From: Shewanella pealeana ATCC 700345
GTDB lineage: Bacteria > Pseudomonadota > Gammaproteobacteria > Enterobacterales > Shewanellaceae
Assembly: GCF_000018285.1 (NCBI RefSeq)
Contig: NC_009901.1
Location: 805,001-869,000 of the forward strand
Direction of reading: 5' to 3'
Length of the DNA stretch: 64,000 nucleotides
Each line of letters begins with the position of its first letter. The first letter of the stretch is position 1. The position numbers were made by a program, and so were the translations under genes. Of the stretch, positions 9,903 through 17,926 are shown one piece after another. The notes under the pieces were generated by a model that made no database searches, had not been told where the DNA came from, and was given only the letters and a program-made list of their open reading frames with translations.

Positions 9903-10328
9903 ATGACTGCACAGACCGTGAGTGGTATTTTTTTAAAAGCTAATGAAGTTAGGTTAGTCACCTTGACTGGAAGCAGAAGTGAACACCAAGTTATCGCACC
10001 TAAGGTAAACAAGTTCAGCCTAGTTAAAAACCCTAGCCAAGCAGAAACCCGTGAGTTTGTTGCCCAGCTACAGGCTTACATCAATGAGCATAATATCTCT
10101 AAGCTAGTACTTAATCGCCGCGCAACAACGGGGCAAGGTGCGGGTGGGGCAGGGACTTTTCTGATGGAAGGGGCTATTTTAGCTAGTATTGAAGTTGAGA
10201 TTGAATTTGTTCACCCTGCAACAATGCGAGCCACAGATAAACGTTGTAGTGAACTCAAACAAGTTAAACCTAAGACCGTCGATTTAGGTAAGGCCTATGA
10301 TCTAGCGTTTGAGTGCCTTGCCGAGTAA
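9903..10328 (+). CDS. DUF3010 family protein
   Basis: Small conserved protein of Shewanella and relatives with unknown role, 141 residues from the ATG at 9903. The frame opens at 9855, but TTGGAG precedes 9903 at the right distance and MTAQTVSGIFLKANEVRLV is the usual N-terminus. It begins with an alternating strand pattern and has the segment NRRATTGQGAGGAG. No signal peptide, so cytoplasmic. It has no operon partner. Confidence 0.85.
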   Translation: MTAQTVSGIFLKANEVRLVTLTGSRSEHQVIAPKVNKFSLVKNPSQAETREFVAQLQAYINEHNISKLVLNRRATTGQGAGGAGTFLMEGAILASIEVEIEFVHPATMRATDKRCSELKQVKPKTVDLGKAYDLAFECLAE

Positions 10329-10380
10329 CTTGAAGTGGCTAGGGAAATAATTGAGCATCAGCTGGAATATGGCGTATAGC

Positions 10381-10463
10381 AAAGTACTAAGTTAAAAGAA
10401 CTAAATTAAAAGTGCCAAGCTAAAAGTGCTAAGTTAAAAGCACTAAATTAAAAGCATTAAGAT
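10381..10463. repeat. 14-bp tandem repeat, six copies
   Basis: Six head-to-tail units of about 14 bp with consensus AAAAGtgCTAAgTT, each differing by a few bases (starts at 10381, 10394, 10408, 10422, 10436, 10450; the first lacks one A). It lies between the DUF3010 gene and the peroxiredoxin gene. Just before the peroxiredoxin start an 11-bp unit, TATTTATAAGG, is also tandemly duplicated at 10532-10553 and provides two ribosome-site-like AAGG motifs. Confidence 0.9.
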
Positions 10464-10562
10464 AGTGTGTAATAAAGCTAAAAAGAACAATACACAGGGA
10501 ACACTTCTTTAATTTAAGAAGGTGACAAGACTATTTATAAGGTATTTATAAGGTGACAGACA

Positions 10563-11114
10563 ATGATTAAACAGCTTTCAAAACTTGGGTTTATCGCATT
10601 ACTCCTCCTGCCGTTAAGCGCACTGGCGACAGATCTAAAAGTCGGTGATATGGCGCCTGATTTTAAGTTGCAGGCAACCGATGGCCATTTTTATCAACTC
10701 AGTGATTACAGAGGTAAGCAGACCTTAGTGCTGGCCTGGTATCCGATGGCTAATACCCATGGTTGTACATTGGAATGTAAATCGTTAGTGGAGAAAGGTC
10801 ATCTTATTCGCAAATTCAACGCCGTATATATGATGGCGAGCGTGGATGATTTAGAAGATAACCAAGCGTTCGCGCGTGAGCAAAAAGCCGATTTCCCAAT
10901 GCTCAGCGACCCAAGTAAAGAGACCGCTAAGGCATACGATGTGCTGAACTTCGTTCGCGTCGCCAGTCGCGTTACTTTTTACATCGGCCAAGATGGCAAG
11001 ATTTTGAAGATTGATGAAGATATCAATGCTAAAACAGCTGCTGAAGATATTGCGGCGACCTTAGAAGAGCTGAATATCGACAAGGTGAATCAAGAGCCAG
11101 TAATACAAGAGTAA
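10563..11114 (+). CDS. Secreted peroxiredoxin (AhpC/TSA, BCP-like)
   Basis: 183 residues. Residues 1-22 are a signal peptide ending ALA, so the enzyme is likely periplasmic. The thioredoxin fold starts [16 protein letters not shown]. The active-site region is [16 protein letters not shown]: a peroxidatic cysteine in GCT with a second cysteine four residues on, as in BCP-type enzymes. The usual TPGCT is changed to THGCT. Expected role is reduction of peroxides in the periplasm. Start chosen by AAGGTG eight bases upstream. Confidence 0.88.
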   Translation: MIKQLSKLGFIALLLLPLSALATDLKVGDMAPDFKLQATDGHFYQLSDYRGKQTLVLAWYPMANTHGCTLECKSLVEKGHLIRKFNAVYMMASVDDLEDNQAFAREQKADFPMLSDPSKETAKAYDVLNFVRVASRVTFYIGQDGKILKIDEDINAKTAAEDIAATLEELNIDKVNQEPVIQE

Positions 11115-11127
11115 ACAGCAAATATGG

Positions 11128-11149
11128 CCAGCCTTTGAATGAAGGCTGG
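11128..11149 (+). terminator. Hairpin after the peroxiredoxin gene
   Basis: CCAGCCTT and AAGGCTGG pair perfectly around a 6-nt loop 14 bp after the stop codon. Only a weak T-rich tail follows. Confidence 0.6.
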
Positions 11150-11233
11150 TTACATTTCTATCGGTTGTGTTGCTACATGGTAGTAAGTACTGTGTTATAG
11201 CTTCATTGCCGCTAATCGCCTCCAGCGGGGCAT

Positions 11234-11323
11234 GTGCAGACACTTCTGAAGCACGCCGCTAGTACGTCCGTGTAGGCTCAACGAAAACATCCATGTTTTC
11301 GACGGCTTCAGCCGTGTCTACAC
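11234..11323 (-). repeat. 90-bp structured repeat, copy 1
   Basis: Read on the minus strand, it forms an outer stem (GTGTAGACAC with GTGTCTGCAC), an inner stem (CTGAAGC with GCTTCAG), hairpin A (CGAAAACAT with ATGTTTTCG, GG at the tip) and hairpin B (GCC..TAC with GTA..GGC, loop ACGGAC). A second copy of exactly the same length lies at 11623-11712 in opposite orientation. No coding potential was seen. Confidence 0.85.
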
Positions 11324-11446
11324 GGTATTGTTGGTGTACTCATTTAGGTTAGAGTTGTTTGATGCCTGACACGGAAATGTCCCAAAGCGTGGTTAACTAA
11401 CGCATCAATTCAGCGTTAACATCATTTCTTTACAAAGAACTAATCT

Positions 11447-11547
11447 CACCACGGAGCGCTGCGCTTTCACCAAGTTCGCGGAGGTAAAGATGAAGAGCTT
11501 TACTGACCTCGCAGCTCTTCTCCGCGATCTTCGTGTCCTCTGTGGTG
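11447..11547. repeat. 101-bp palindromic repeat between the two 90-bp copies
   Basis: Ends CACCACGGAG and CTCTGTGGTG pair with one wobble. Inside, TTCGCGGAG pairs with the CTCCGCGA region, and GAAGAGCT pairs with AGCTCTTC. It resembles the CCACAGAG-type intergenic palindromes common in gammaproteobacteria. Downstream is CTTTTGTCCAAA, a phrase seen again near 12003 and 30713 beside other repeats. Confidence 0.75.
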
Positions 11548-11622
11548 AATAGCTTTTGTCCAAAAACGAGCTAGGACTTTAGCCGTAACTCTAAACATTA
11601 AAGATTGTGCTGTTCCAACTCG

Positions 11623-11712
11623 GTGTAGATACGGCTGAGACCTTCGATGGCATGGATGCCATCGTAGAGCTCACATGGACGTGCTTGCAGCGAGTCTCAG
11701 AAGTGTCTGCAC
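11623..11712 (+). repeat. 90-bp structured repeat, copy 2
   Basis: Inverted relative to copy 1. Outer stem 11623-11632 with 11703-11712; inner stem 11635-11641 (CTGAGAC) with 11694-11700 (GTCTCAG); hairpin A 11645-11653 with 11656-11664; hairpin B 11669-11674 with 11681-11683 and 11689-11691. Seven base pairs differ from copy 1, and in each case both partners changed so pairing is kept. An 85-codon frame that runs over it (11607-11864) is judged accidental. Confidence 0.85.
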
Positions 11713-11842
11713 ATAAGGTCGTTCACTCACATCCTTGTGAACACGACATTTGCACATCCATATGCGGCACCGGCCGCAGGCCATTGGAACCACTTTTTTT
11801 AGATGCCACTCTCAGCCAAAAGTATATCGAGTCTTTGGGGGC

Positions 11843-12020
11843 TTTGTTATCAAACGAAGTTTGATTTCGCTTTAAGGGCTAGTCGAGCTGCAAGCTGTTG
11901 TCCCCCTTTTGCCCGAGTGTGAGCTGGAAGCTCACGACCTTTATCAAACGAAGTTTGATTATTTCTCTTTTAGAGACAACCGAGCTGCAAGCTCTAACTC
12001 ACTTTTGTCCAGAAGTAAGT
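11843..12020. repeat. Direct repeats with small palindromes (TATCAAACGAAGTTTGATT units)
   Basis: The palindrome ATCAAAC-GAA-GTTTGAT occurs at 11849-11865 and again at 11943-11959, each followed by CGAGCTGCAAGCT and then CTTTTGCCC or CTTTTGTCC, making a direct repeat with 94-bp spacing. Between them is another hairpin, GTGAGCT-GGA-AGCTCAC (11919-11935), with GGA in the loop. Together with the 90-bp and 101-bp elements it fills almost all of the 1.08-kb gap 11115-12194. Confidence 0.8.
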
Positions 12021-12113
12021 GAGTAAACTCAATATTTATCGCAAGCAATAGAGGCATGTTGATGAGGTAAGTGATCAAGTGTGGATGTGCTTTGACGAAC
12101 AACACCAAGGCAA

Positions 12114-12153
12114 TAATAAAGCCCTGCAATGGTGACATTGCAGGGCTTTATTA
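12114..12153 (-). terminator. Perfect 18-bp bidirectional terminator
   Basis: TAATAAAGCCCTGCAATG pairs without mismatch with CATTGCAGGGCTTTATTA around the loop GTGA. A and T runs on both sides make it work in both directions. It lies 41 bp after the end of the RIO kinase gene (minus strand). Confidence 0.92.
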
Positions 12154-12194
12154 AATAAAAATCAGTCGATTGGCATTAGATGACTAGATTGCTA

Positions 12195-13055
12195 TTAATA
12201 CTCATCTTCAGTTTCAGCTTGAATGCGCGCTTTACGATCTTGCTCTTCTTCAAATGCTGCTTGGATCTCTGCTAATACCGATTCAATGTCTGCGCTATGT
12301 TCACTTTCAACAAACTGGCCTGTTAACTCAGTGTCAGGCAATAAATCACCTGATTCAAACTTGAGCCACATCTCTTGGGCATATTTACTGCGCAGCAGTT
12401 CTGGCGCGAATTGGCCATAGTACTGAGTCATATTATTCACATCACGCAGTAGCATACGTTTAGCATTGTTGTTTGCCGCAGCATCGACGGCTTGGGGCAG
12501 ATCAATAATCACCGGGCCTGTATGATCAAGCAGTACGTTAAACTCAGACAGATCGCCGTGAATAAGGCCTGCACAGAGCATACGTTGCACATCTTTCATC
12601 ACCAAAGCATGGTGGGCGGTGGCCATTTCGGCAGTCAGACTTACATCGTTTAGTCGTGGCGCAACGTAACCTGCTTCATCGGTGATCAACTCCATCAATA
12701 ACACGCCGTCGAAACAACCGTAAGGTGTTGGTACACGCACGCCAGCATTCGCTAGGCGAAACAGCGCATCAACCTCGGCATTTTGCCAAGCCTGTTCTTG
12801 TTCTTGGCGACCGTAGTTGGAGCCTTTCTCCATGGCACGGGTTCGGCGAGAGTTACGACCTTTACGACCTTCTCGATATTCCACGGCCTTTTTAAAGCTA
12901 CGTTTATCTGCTTCTTTATAAATTTTGGCGCAGCGAACATCGTCGCCACATCTAACAATGTAAACATCGGCTTCTTTGCCGCTCATTAATGGACGAATCA
13001 CTTCGTCAATCAGTCCTTCATCAACCAGAGGTTGGAGTCGTTTTGGGGTTTTCAT
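12195..13055 (-). CDS. RIO-family serine/threonine protein kinase
   Basis: 286 residues. RIO domain about residues 20-200: Lys44 in CAKIYKEAD is the likely ATP-contact lysine, HGDLSEFNVLL at 166-176 is the catalytic loop (Asp168) and IIDLPQAVD at 183-191 holds the metal-binding Asp185. The charged stretch REGRKGRNSRRTRAMEKG is the RIO flexible-loop region. The C-terminus is an acidic tail (EEEQD, ETEDEY). Eukaryotic and archaeal RIO kinases act in ribosome maturation; the bacterial role is not established. Ribosome site AAGAGC upstream; single-gene unit. Confidence 0.9.
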   Translation of the reverse strand: MKTPKRLQPLVDEGLIDEVIRPLMSGKEADVYIVRCGDDVRCAKIYKEADKRSFKKAVEYREGRKGRNSRRTRAMEKGSNYGRQEQEQAWQNAEVDALFRLANAGVRVPTPYGCFDGVLLMELITDEAGYVAPRLNDVSLTAEMATAHHALVMKDVQRMLCAGLIHGDLSEFNVLLDHTGPVIIDLPQAVDAAANNNAKRMLLRDVNNMTQYYGQFAPELLRSKYAQEMWLKFESGDLLPDTELTGQFVESEHSADIESVLAEIQAAFEEEQDRKARIQAETEDEY

Positions 13056-13173
13056 TGGGCTCTTATACCTTAGTTAGCCGATTGATGGAATGAATTCGTT
13101 TAGAATCATGGAAAAATATGTTCGAATTCGCCGAGTTGGCAGGATTAAACGCACTTCACTCAATCCCTGTTAC

Positions 13174-14676
13174 TCAGGGGGCGCGATTAATATTGGCCGT
13201 GGAAGTTTTGGCTAACCATTTCTCGGTAATAAGTTCGTCAATATTATGCTTTCGAAAGGCCTGTTGTTGCAGCTGGAGTTCCGGGTCTATCCCGACTCCT
13301 GAGAGTAGCTGACCGTTAGTCTCGTAGACCAGAGCCGAGCTAAATTGAATTTTGATCCCACTGTTTGGCAGGGTGAAACGGTGCAGGGGGCTAAGGCTGC
13401 CGCGACTTGTTTCACCGATTAGAGATACTTGAGGCCACTGCTTTGATGCGAGGGCTAACCACTCACACTCTTGTTCGCAGCTAGCATCGATTCGCAGAAA
13501 AACCTGTAACCCAGCTACTGTTGTCGGTGCTTCATCGAATGTGGGGCGTTTACGTATAAGGTAATCACTAAATGGTGAGTCTTGAATTAAATCATTATCA
13601 AAGCCTCGATTGTTAAGTTCGATTTGTTCAAAAAAGCTTAACTGCTCCATAGGGGGGTATTGACTGGCTATACGGTCGGCTCTGGCGGTGGCAAAACGTT
13701 TGTATTGCAGTACTGCGATGGCCTGATGTTTAAATTTGTTATCGACATAGCCATCACCATCGTTACCGACAGCATGGCTAAAGTGTTTACTTAGCCATGC
13801 TGTGAGTTGCTGTTGTGGCTGCTTAATCTCACGTATGTCGATAATCAAAGCTGAAGATGGCGAGCCGATATGGTCATCTGCTTGCTGTGAGGTTAGTTGA
13901 TGGGTCAGGCTTAGCAAGGTCTCGGCATCGACCTGTGAGGGTAAGCGAAAAATTTGAGCTTGGCTTGTGCTTGCCTTATCTTGCTTCACAGGCACTTTGG
14001 TTTGTAGCTTGTTGTGTTGCACTAAGCTCAGCGAACGCTGCACGCTGGTTTCGCCATCGCTAAGGGTTATCACAGACTCATTGCTGGCTCTAAGACCTAT
14101 CTCTGCTCTAAGTTGGCCAATTTGCTTTATCCAAGTTGCTTGCGCCACGCTGGAGTGTTTTAGGGCGTTAGTCAAATAGTGCTGGCTTGCCTGTACCCAG
14201 CGGCTAATCGGGATCCCATCTATGTGTGACAGATAGGGGAAGTCTGGCTCCATGAGCCTGCCTTGTGGGGTGAATGCTTGCCAGTTTTGACCATCAAATA
14301 TTGGCTCGAAAGGAAGCATTTCGAGACTGGTGGAATTATGAGCGAGAGCAATGGCTGCGGGGTCATTGAGCTGGCTAAGTAGTTGCTGTAGCTGTTGTTG
14401 TAACAGGGTTGAGTGATTAAAGCCGCTAGCCTCTAGCATCAGTCTGCTTGCAGTTTCTGTGATAGTGATAAGGCGCTGAGGTTCAATGGCGGCAAACGCC
14501 GAGTGTTGCTTAGTCGCTTCGAGAAACATAAGCAGATCTTGCTGATATTGCCTATGATTGAGCTCGGTTTTGATCTGTTTGGGGAAGAAAAGCTGGTAGC
14601 TGAGTAGGGCAGCACTCAAGCTGATAACTAGGGTGAAAGCGCCAAATATGCTTTTATAGCTCAAAGTCATAACCAT
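13174..14676 (-). CDS. S41 (tail-specific protease)-like protein, probably lacking the usual catalytic serine
   Basis: 500 residues with an N-terminal signal anchor (about residues 8-28), so periplasmic. The C-terminal third shows S41 landmarks: ALIIDIREI (near 275), VSLIGETSRGSLSP (near 425) and a strand-rich end LLSGVGIDPELQLQ matching the family phrase GVGI.PD. Where S41 enzymes have T.SAAE this protein reads DASCEQECEWLALA, so the nucleophile motif is not recognisable. It may be an inactive relative or use a different arrangement. A central insertion (residues 200-260) looks disordered. The neighbours do not suggest a substrate. Confidence 0.7.
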   Translation of the reverse strand: MVMTLSYKSIFGAFTLVISLSAALLSYQLFFPKQIKTELNHRQYQQDLLMFLEATKQHSAFAAIEPQRLITITETASRLMLEASGFNHSTLLQQQLQQLLSQLNDPAAIALAHNSTSLEMLPFEPIFDGQNWQAFTPQGRLMEPDFPYLSHIDGIPISRWVQASQHYLTNALKHSSVAQATWIKQIGQLRAEIGLRASNESVITLSDGETSVQRSLSLVQHNKLQTKVPVKQDKASTSQAQIFRLPSQVDAETLLSLTHQLTSQQADDHIGSPSSALIIDIREIKQPQQQLTAWLSKHFSHAVGNDGDGYVDNKFKHQAIAVLQYKRFATARADRIASQYPPMEQLSFFEQIELNNRGFDNDLIQDSPFSDYLIRKRPTFDEAPTTVAGLQVFLRIDASCEQECEWLALASKQWPQVSLIGETSRGSLSPLHRFTLPNSGIKIQFSSALVYETNGQLLSGVGIDPELQLQQQAFRKHNIDELITEKWLAKTSTANINRAP

Positions 14677-14751
14677 CCTTGTTAAGGCAGGCTGAAAGCT
14701 TATACTTTTAGCCTGCTAAAGACGCTTTTGATATCGAGCTAACCTAGTCGA

Positions 14752-15717
14752 TTATAAGATGTCGTTAATCGAAACCCCGATACCTATGCGCTGATTATGT
14801 ACATTGTAGTCGATTAAACTTTCACCGTAGCCATTAAAATATTGAGTATAAAGCCTTAAGTTACCCAAGATTGGGTAGCTCCAGGTGAATTCAAGTGCGC
14901 CATAGTTAGGCTTTTGAATATAGTTACGAACCATCAGGGTGAACCTGTGTTCGCCCAAGCCGTATACGCCAGTGAGTTCAAGATTGCCCATATAGTCGGT
15001 GATATCAGGGTTATCATCGCCTTTGGGTGACTCAGGGGTTTCCTTTTCATCTTCAGGTATGCGCCACCATGCCTTAGCTTCTAGTGCGAAGGGGCCGTTA
15101 TCAAATACCATGGTGCCGTATAAACGGTTCCAGCTGCGTGAACGCGAGCCAGACTGACCGTTTGATTGATGCACGGCACCAAAACCCCAAAACGAATTTT
15201 TCAGTGGTCCAAGTTGCCAGTCGTTGGTAAAGATCATAAAGATCTCGGGCTCATGGTTAGTCTCTCTAAATGGCGAGGAGATCTCTTTGTTGTACACCTG
15301 CCAATAGGACTGATTGGTATAGGCCGCAAACAAGTGGCCATTATCGCCAAAGACGTTATGCCAAAGTGGAAACTTAAAGCTGATTTGAAACTTGGCTTCC
15401 ATATTATCTAAGGTAAACGGATGCTCGGCTGCTTCTTCTGCAAAAGGTGCCATATTGGGCGAGGCACTGTAAGTCACGGGGAGAATATAATTCACCTTAT
15501 GGGGGGTGATGACATAAGGCAGATCATCAGTTGCGCTTTCTTCCAAGATCCGTTTATCAACCAAAGACACCTCTTGCTTGGGCTTCACTTCAATCTCGGA
15601 ATCACTCGCTTCAGTTTCGCTTTCTTCACCCTTGTTAGTTTGGGTCTCACTATGAGCATAAAGGTTAAAAGAGCAGCACAAGCCTATGGCTAACAGTCGC
15701 GCAGCTAATTTGTTCAT
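14752..15717 (-). CDS. pldA: Outer-membrane phospholipase A
   Basis: Calcium-dependent outer-membrane phospholipase that removes misplaced phospholipids. 321 residues with a signal peptide (1-21, ending LYA), an acidic linker, then a beta-barrel. The catalytic triad aligns with E. coli: HQSNG gives His183 and Ser185, and SRSWN gives Asn197, with the same spacing of 2 and 12. Ser193 matches the calcium-ligand serine. Also conserved are NQSYWQ and FRETNHEPE. Ends with a barrel strand, GIGVSINDIL. Independent gene. Confidence 0.95.
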   Translation of the reverse strand: MNKLAARLLAIGLCCSFNLYAHSETQTNKGEESETEASDSEIEVKPKQEVSLVDKRILEESATDDLPYVITPHKVNYILPVTYSASPNMAPFAEEAAEHPFTLDNMEAKFQISFKFPLWHNVFGDNGHLFAAYTNQSYWQVYNKEISSPFRETNHEPEIFMIFTNDWQLGPLKNSFWGFGAVHQSNGQSGSRSRSWNRLYGTMVFDNGPFALEAKAWWRIPEDEKETPESPKGDDNPDITDYMGNLELTGVYGLGEHRFTLMVRNYIQKPNYGALEFTWSYPILGNLRLYTQYFNGYGESLIDYNVHNQRIGIGVSINDIL

Positions 15718-16126
15718 CGTATTCCCTGAATTTATTTAAGCTGTTTCTTCTTATGTGGCAGATTCTACCTAGCCGCCTGTCGTATTAACAGTTATTCAGC
15801 AAATTAGTAACTGGACGTCTATCGCTTTTGCTAAGGATTAACTTGAATCAAGCTCATATTTCTTAATTAAAATGCCACCAACATTAGACCTAAATGCAAT
15901 AAGTTAGTGCTAAAAGTCACCCAAGGACTCTCTTTCTTTAATCAACTAGTTGGACGAATAGATTTAACTCTTTATATACAATGTGTTGCATGGCACATAA
16001 CTGTTTTTGTTCATGCTGGCACATCGCTTAAATAACAAAAAGTTATAACAACTAATAAATATCTATTTATTATGGAATAAGGAGGCGGCTATATTTCAGT
16101 ACAAGAAATCACAGTGAGGTAGCGCT
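15718..16126 (+). promoter_or_regulatory. pldA / cobA-cys divergent control region
   Basis: 409 bp without a gene. Nothing clear in 15718-15940. Near cobA is ATAACAAAAAGTTAT (16032-16046), an AT-rich dyad, then TATCTATTTATT, a -10-like TATTAT at 16068-16073 and AAGGAGGCGGCTA starting at 16079, exactly 48 bp before the cobA ATG. The same TATTAT then AAGGAGG layout at the same distance stands before cysJ. I infer a CysB-activated promoter with AAGGAGG near the transcript start; the binding site is not proven. Confidence 0.45.
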
Positions 16127-16942
16127 ATGGAGATTGTAACTTTACCGGGTCAAGCCGCTGGAGGAAAAGTATGGCTAGTGGGAGCGGGTCCTGGTGATGT
16201 CGATCTGCTGACGGTAAAAGCCTATCGGGTGCTGCGAAATGCCGACGCGGTACTTTACGACGCGCTCGTTAGTGAAGAGATCCTTGCGCTAATCCCCAAG
16301 CATGCTGAGAAAATAGCCGTTGGTAAACGAGCAGGCCTTCACAGTGCGGCACAAAGCGAGATTAATCAGCTACTGGTGACCAAGGCCTACACTCGCAAGA
16401 ATGTGGTGCGCTTAAAGGGTGGCGATCCATTTATTTTCGGCCGTGGTGGTGAAGAGCTAGAAACTATCGTTGCTGCGGGTGTTGATTTCGAGGTTGTGCC
16501 AGGTATTACCGCTGCAAGCGGCACGGCAGCATATGCTGGTATCCCATTAACCCATAGGGATTACGCTCAAGGCGTGAGCTTTATTACCGGCCATTACAAG
16601 TTAGAGAGCCGACCTATGGATTGGCAAAGTTATGCCAATCCTAATAATACCTTAGTGATCTATATGGGGATCTTAAACGCAGGGCTAATCAAGCAAGGCT
16701 TGCTCGATGCGGGGAGAAAGGCTGCAACGCCTGTGGCCATCGTATCGAAAGCGACCACGAGCCAGCAGCGGGTCTTTATCGGTAGCTTAGACAATATAGA
16801 CGAGCTAGCCAGCCATCCAGAGCTTGTTATGCCTGCTTTGATGGTTATCGGTGAGGTGGTTGAATTAGCCGATAGCCTAAATTGGTTTACGCCACAGGCA
16901 AACCAGATTAAGCATTCTGATTTAGCTGCACAAATTAAATAA
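16127..16942 (+). CDS. cobA: Uroporphyrinogen-III C-methyltransferase (SUMT)
   Basis: Methylates uroporphyrinogen III twice with S-adenosylmethionine to precorrin-2, the precursor of siroheme for CysI and also of cobalamin. 271 residues; it contains only the methyltransferase part, without the CysG-type dehydrogenase/ferrochelatase domain. Signatures: VWLVGAGPGDVDLLTVKA (residues 15-32), RLKGGDPFIFGRGGEE and VVPGITAASGTAAYAGIPLTH. First gene of the sulfate-assimilation operon, 26 bp before cysD. Confidence 0.95.
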   Translation: MEIVTLPGQAAGGKVWLVGAGPGDVDLLTVKAYRVLRNADAVLYDALVSEEILALIPKHAEKIAVGKRAGLHSAAQSEINQLLVTKAYTRKNVVRLKGGDPFIFGRGGEELETIVAAGVDFEVVPGITAASGTAAYAGIPLTHRDYAQGVSFITGHYKLESRPMDWQSYANPNNTLVIYMGILNAGLIKQGLLDAGRKAATPVAIVSKATTSQQRVFIGSLDNIDELASHPELVMPALMVIGEVVELADSLNWFTPQANQIKHSDLAAQIK

Positions 16943-16968
16943 TTGATTGAAGAAAACGGAGAATTAGC

Positions 16969-17877
16969 ATGGCCGCGAAAGAGTTAAGCCATTTGCAACA
17001 ACTGGAAGCTGAGAGCATTCAAATCATCCGCGAAGTGGCGGCTGAGTTTGATAACCCAGTCATGATGTATTCCATCGGTAAGGACTCTTCTGTGATGCTC
17101 CATCTAGCTCGCAAAGCTTTCTATCCAGGGAAGATCCCATTTCCTTTGTTGCACGTAGACACAGACTGGAAATTTAAAGAGATGATCGCCTTTCGTGATG
17201 AGCAGGCGAAAGAGTTTGGCTTTGAACTCTTAGTTCACAAGAACCCTGAAGGTCTGGAGATGGGGATCAGCCCATTTGAACATGGCAGTGCTAAGCACAC
17301 CGACATCATGAAGACCCAAGGCCTAAAGCAGGCGCTGAATAAGTATGGCTTCGACGCCGCCTTTGGTGGCGCGCGCCGCGATGAAGAAAAGTCTCGTGCG
17401 AAAGAGCGTGTCTATTCATTCCGCGACAAGCACCATACTTGGGATCCTAAGAACCAGCGACCAGAGTTATGGCGTACCTACAATGGTGCGGTCAATAAAG
17501 GCGAAAGCATTCGCGTATTCCCACTGTCGAACTGGACTGAGCTGGATATTTGGCAATATATCTATCAAGAAAATATTCAATTAGTGCCGCTGTATTTCGC
17601 TCAGAAGCGACCTGTTGTTGAGCGTGATGGCATGATGATAATGGTTGATGATGACAGAATGCCATTGGCTGAAGGCGAACAACCTAAAGAGGAATTGGTT
17701 CGCTTTAGAACATTAGGTTGTTACCCGCTCACAGGTGCTATGCATTCAGAGGCCGACACACTTGAGAAGATTATCGAAGAGATGCTACTGACCCGCTCGA
17801 GTGAACGTCAGGGCAGGCTTATCGATTCAGATCAGAGTGCGTCGATGGAACTGAAAAAACGTCAGGGGTATTTCTAA
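16969..17877 (+). CDS. cysD: Sulfate adenylyltransferase subunit 2
   Basis: Catalytic subunit of ATP sulfurylase, forming APS from sulfate and ATP. 302 residues, as in the family. The PP-loop is [13 protein letters not shown] (residues 34-46). Other conserved parts are [15 protein letters not shown] and [12 protein letters not shown]. Good ribosome site (ACGGAG). It pairs with CysN, encoded 49 bp downstream. Confidence 0.97.
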   Translation: MAAKELSHLQQLEAESIQIIREVAAEFDNPVMMYSIGKDSSVMLHLARKAFYPGKIPFPLLHVDTDWKFKEMIAFRDEQAKEFGFELLVHKNPEGLEMGISPFEHGSAKHTDIMKTQGLKQALNKYGFDAAFGGARRDEEKSRAKERVYSFRDKHHTWDPKNQRPELWRTYNGAVNKGESIRVFPLSNWTELDIWQYIYQENIQLVPLYFAQKRPVVERDGMMIMVDDDRMPLAEGEQPKEELVRFRTLGCYPLTGAMHSEADTLEKIIEEMLLTRSSERQGRLIDSDQSASMELKKRQGYF

Positions 17878-17926
17878 GCCCATTACATCACAGATGAATG
17901 TGGATTAAGAATTCTAAGGAATCATT

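Noticed and set aside
11607..11864. 85-codon plus-strand frame in the repeat-rich gap
   Set aside because: It runs across the 90-bp repeat and into the direct repeats, has no ribosome site, and its sequence is explained by repeat DNA.
13118..13312. 64-codon plus-strand frame between the RIO kinase and S41-like genes
   Set aside because: It overlaps the end of the S41-like gene on the other strand and has no ribosome site.
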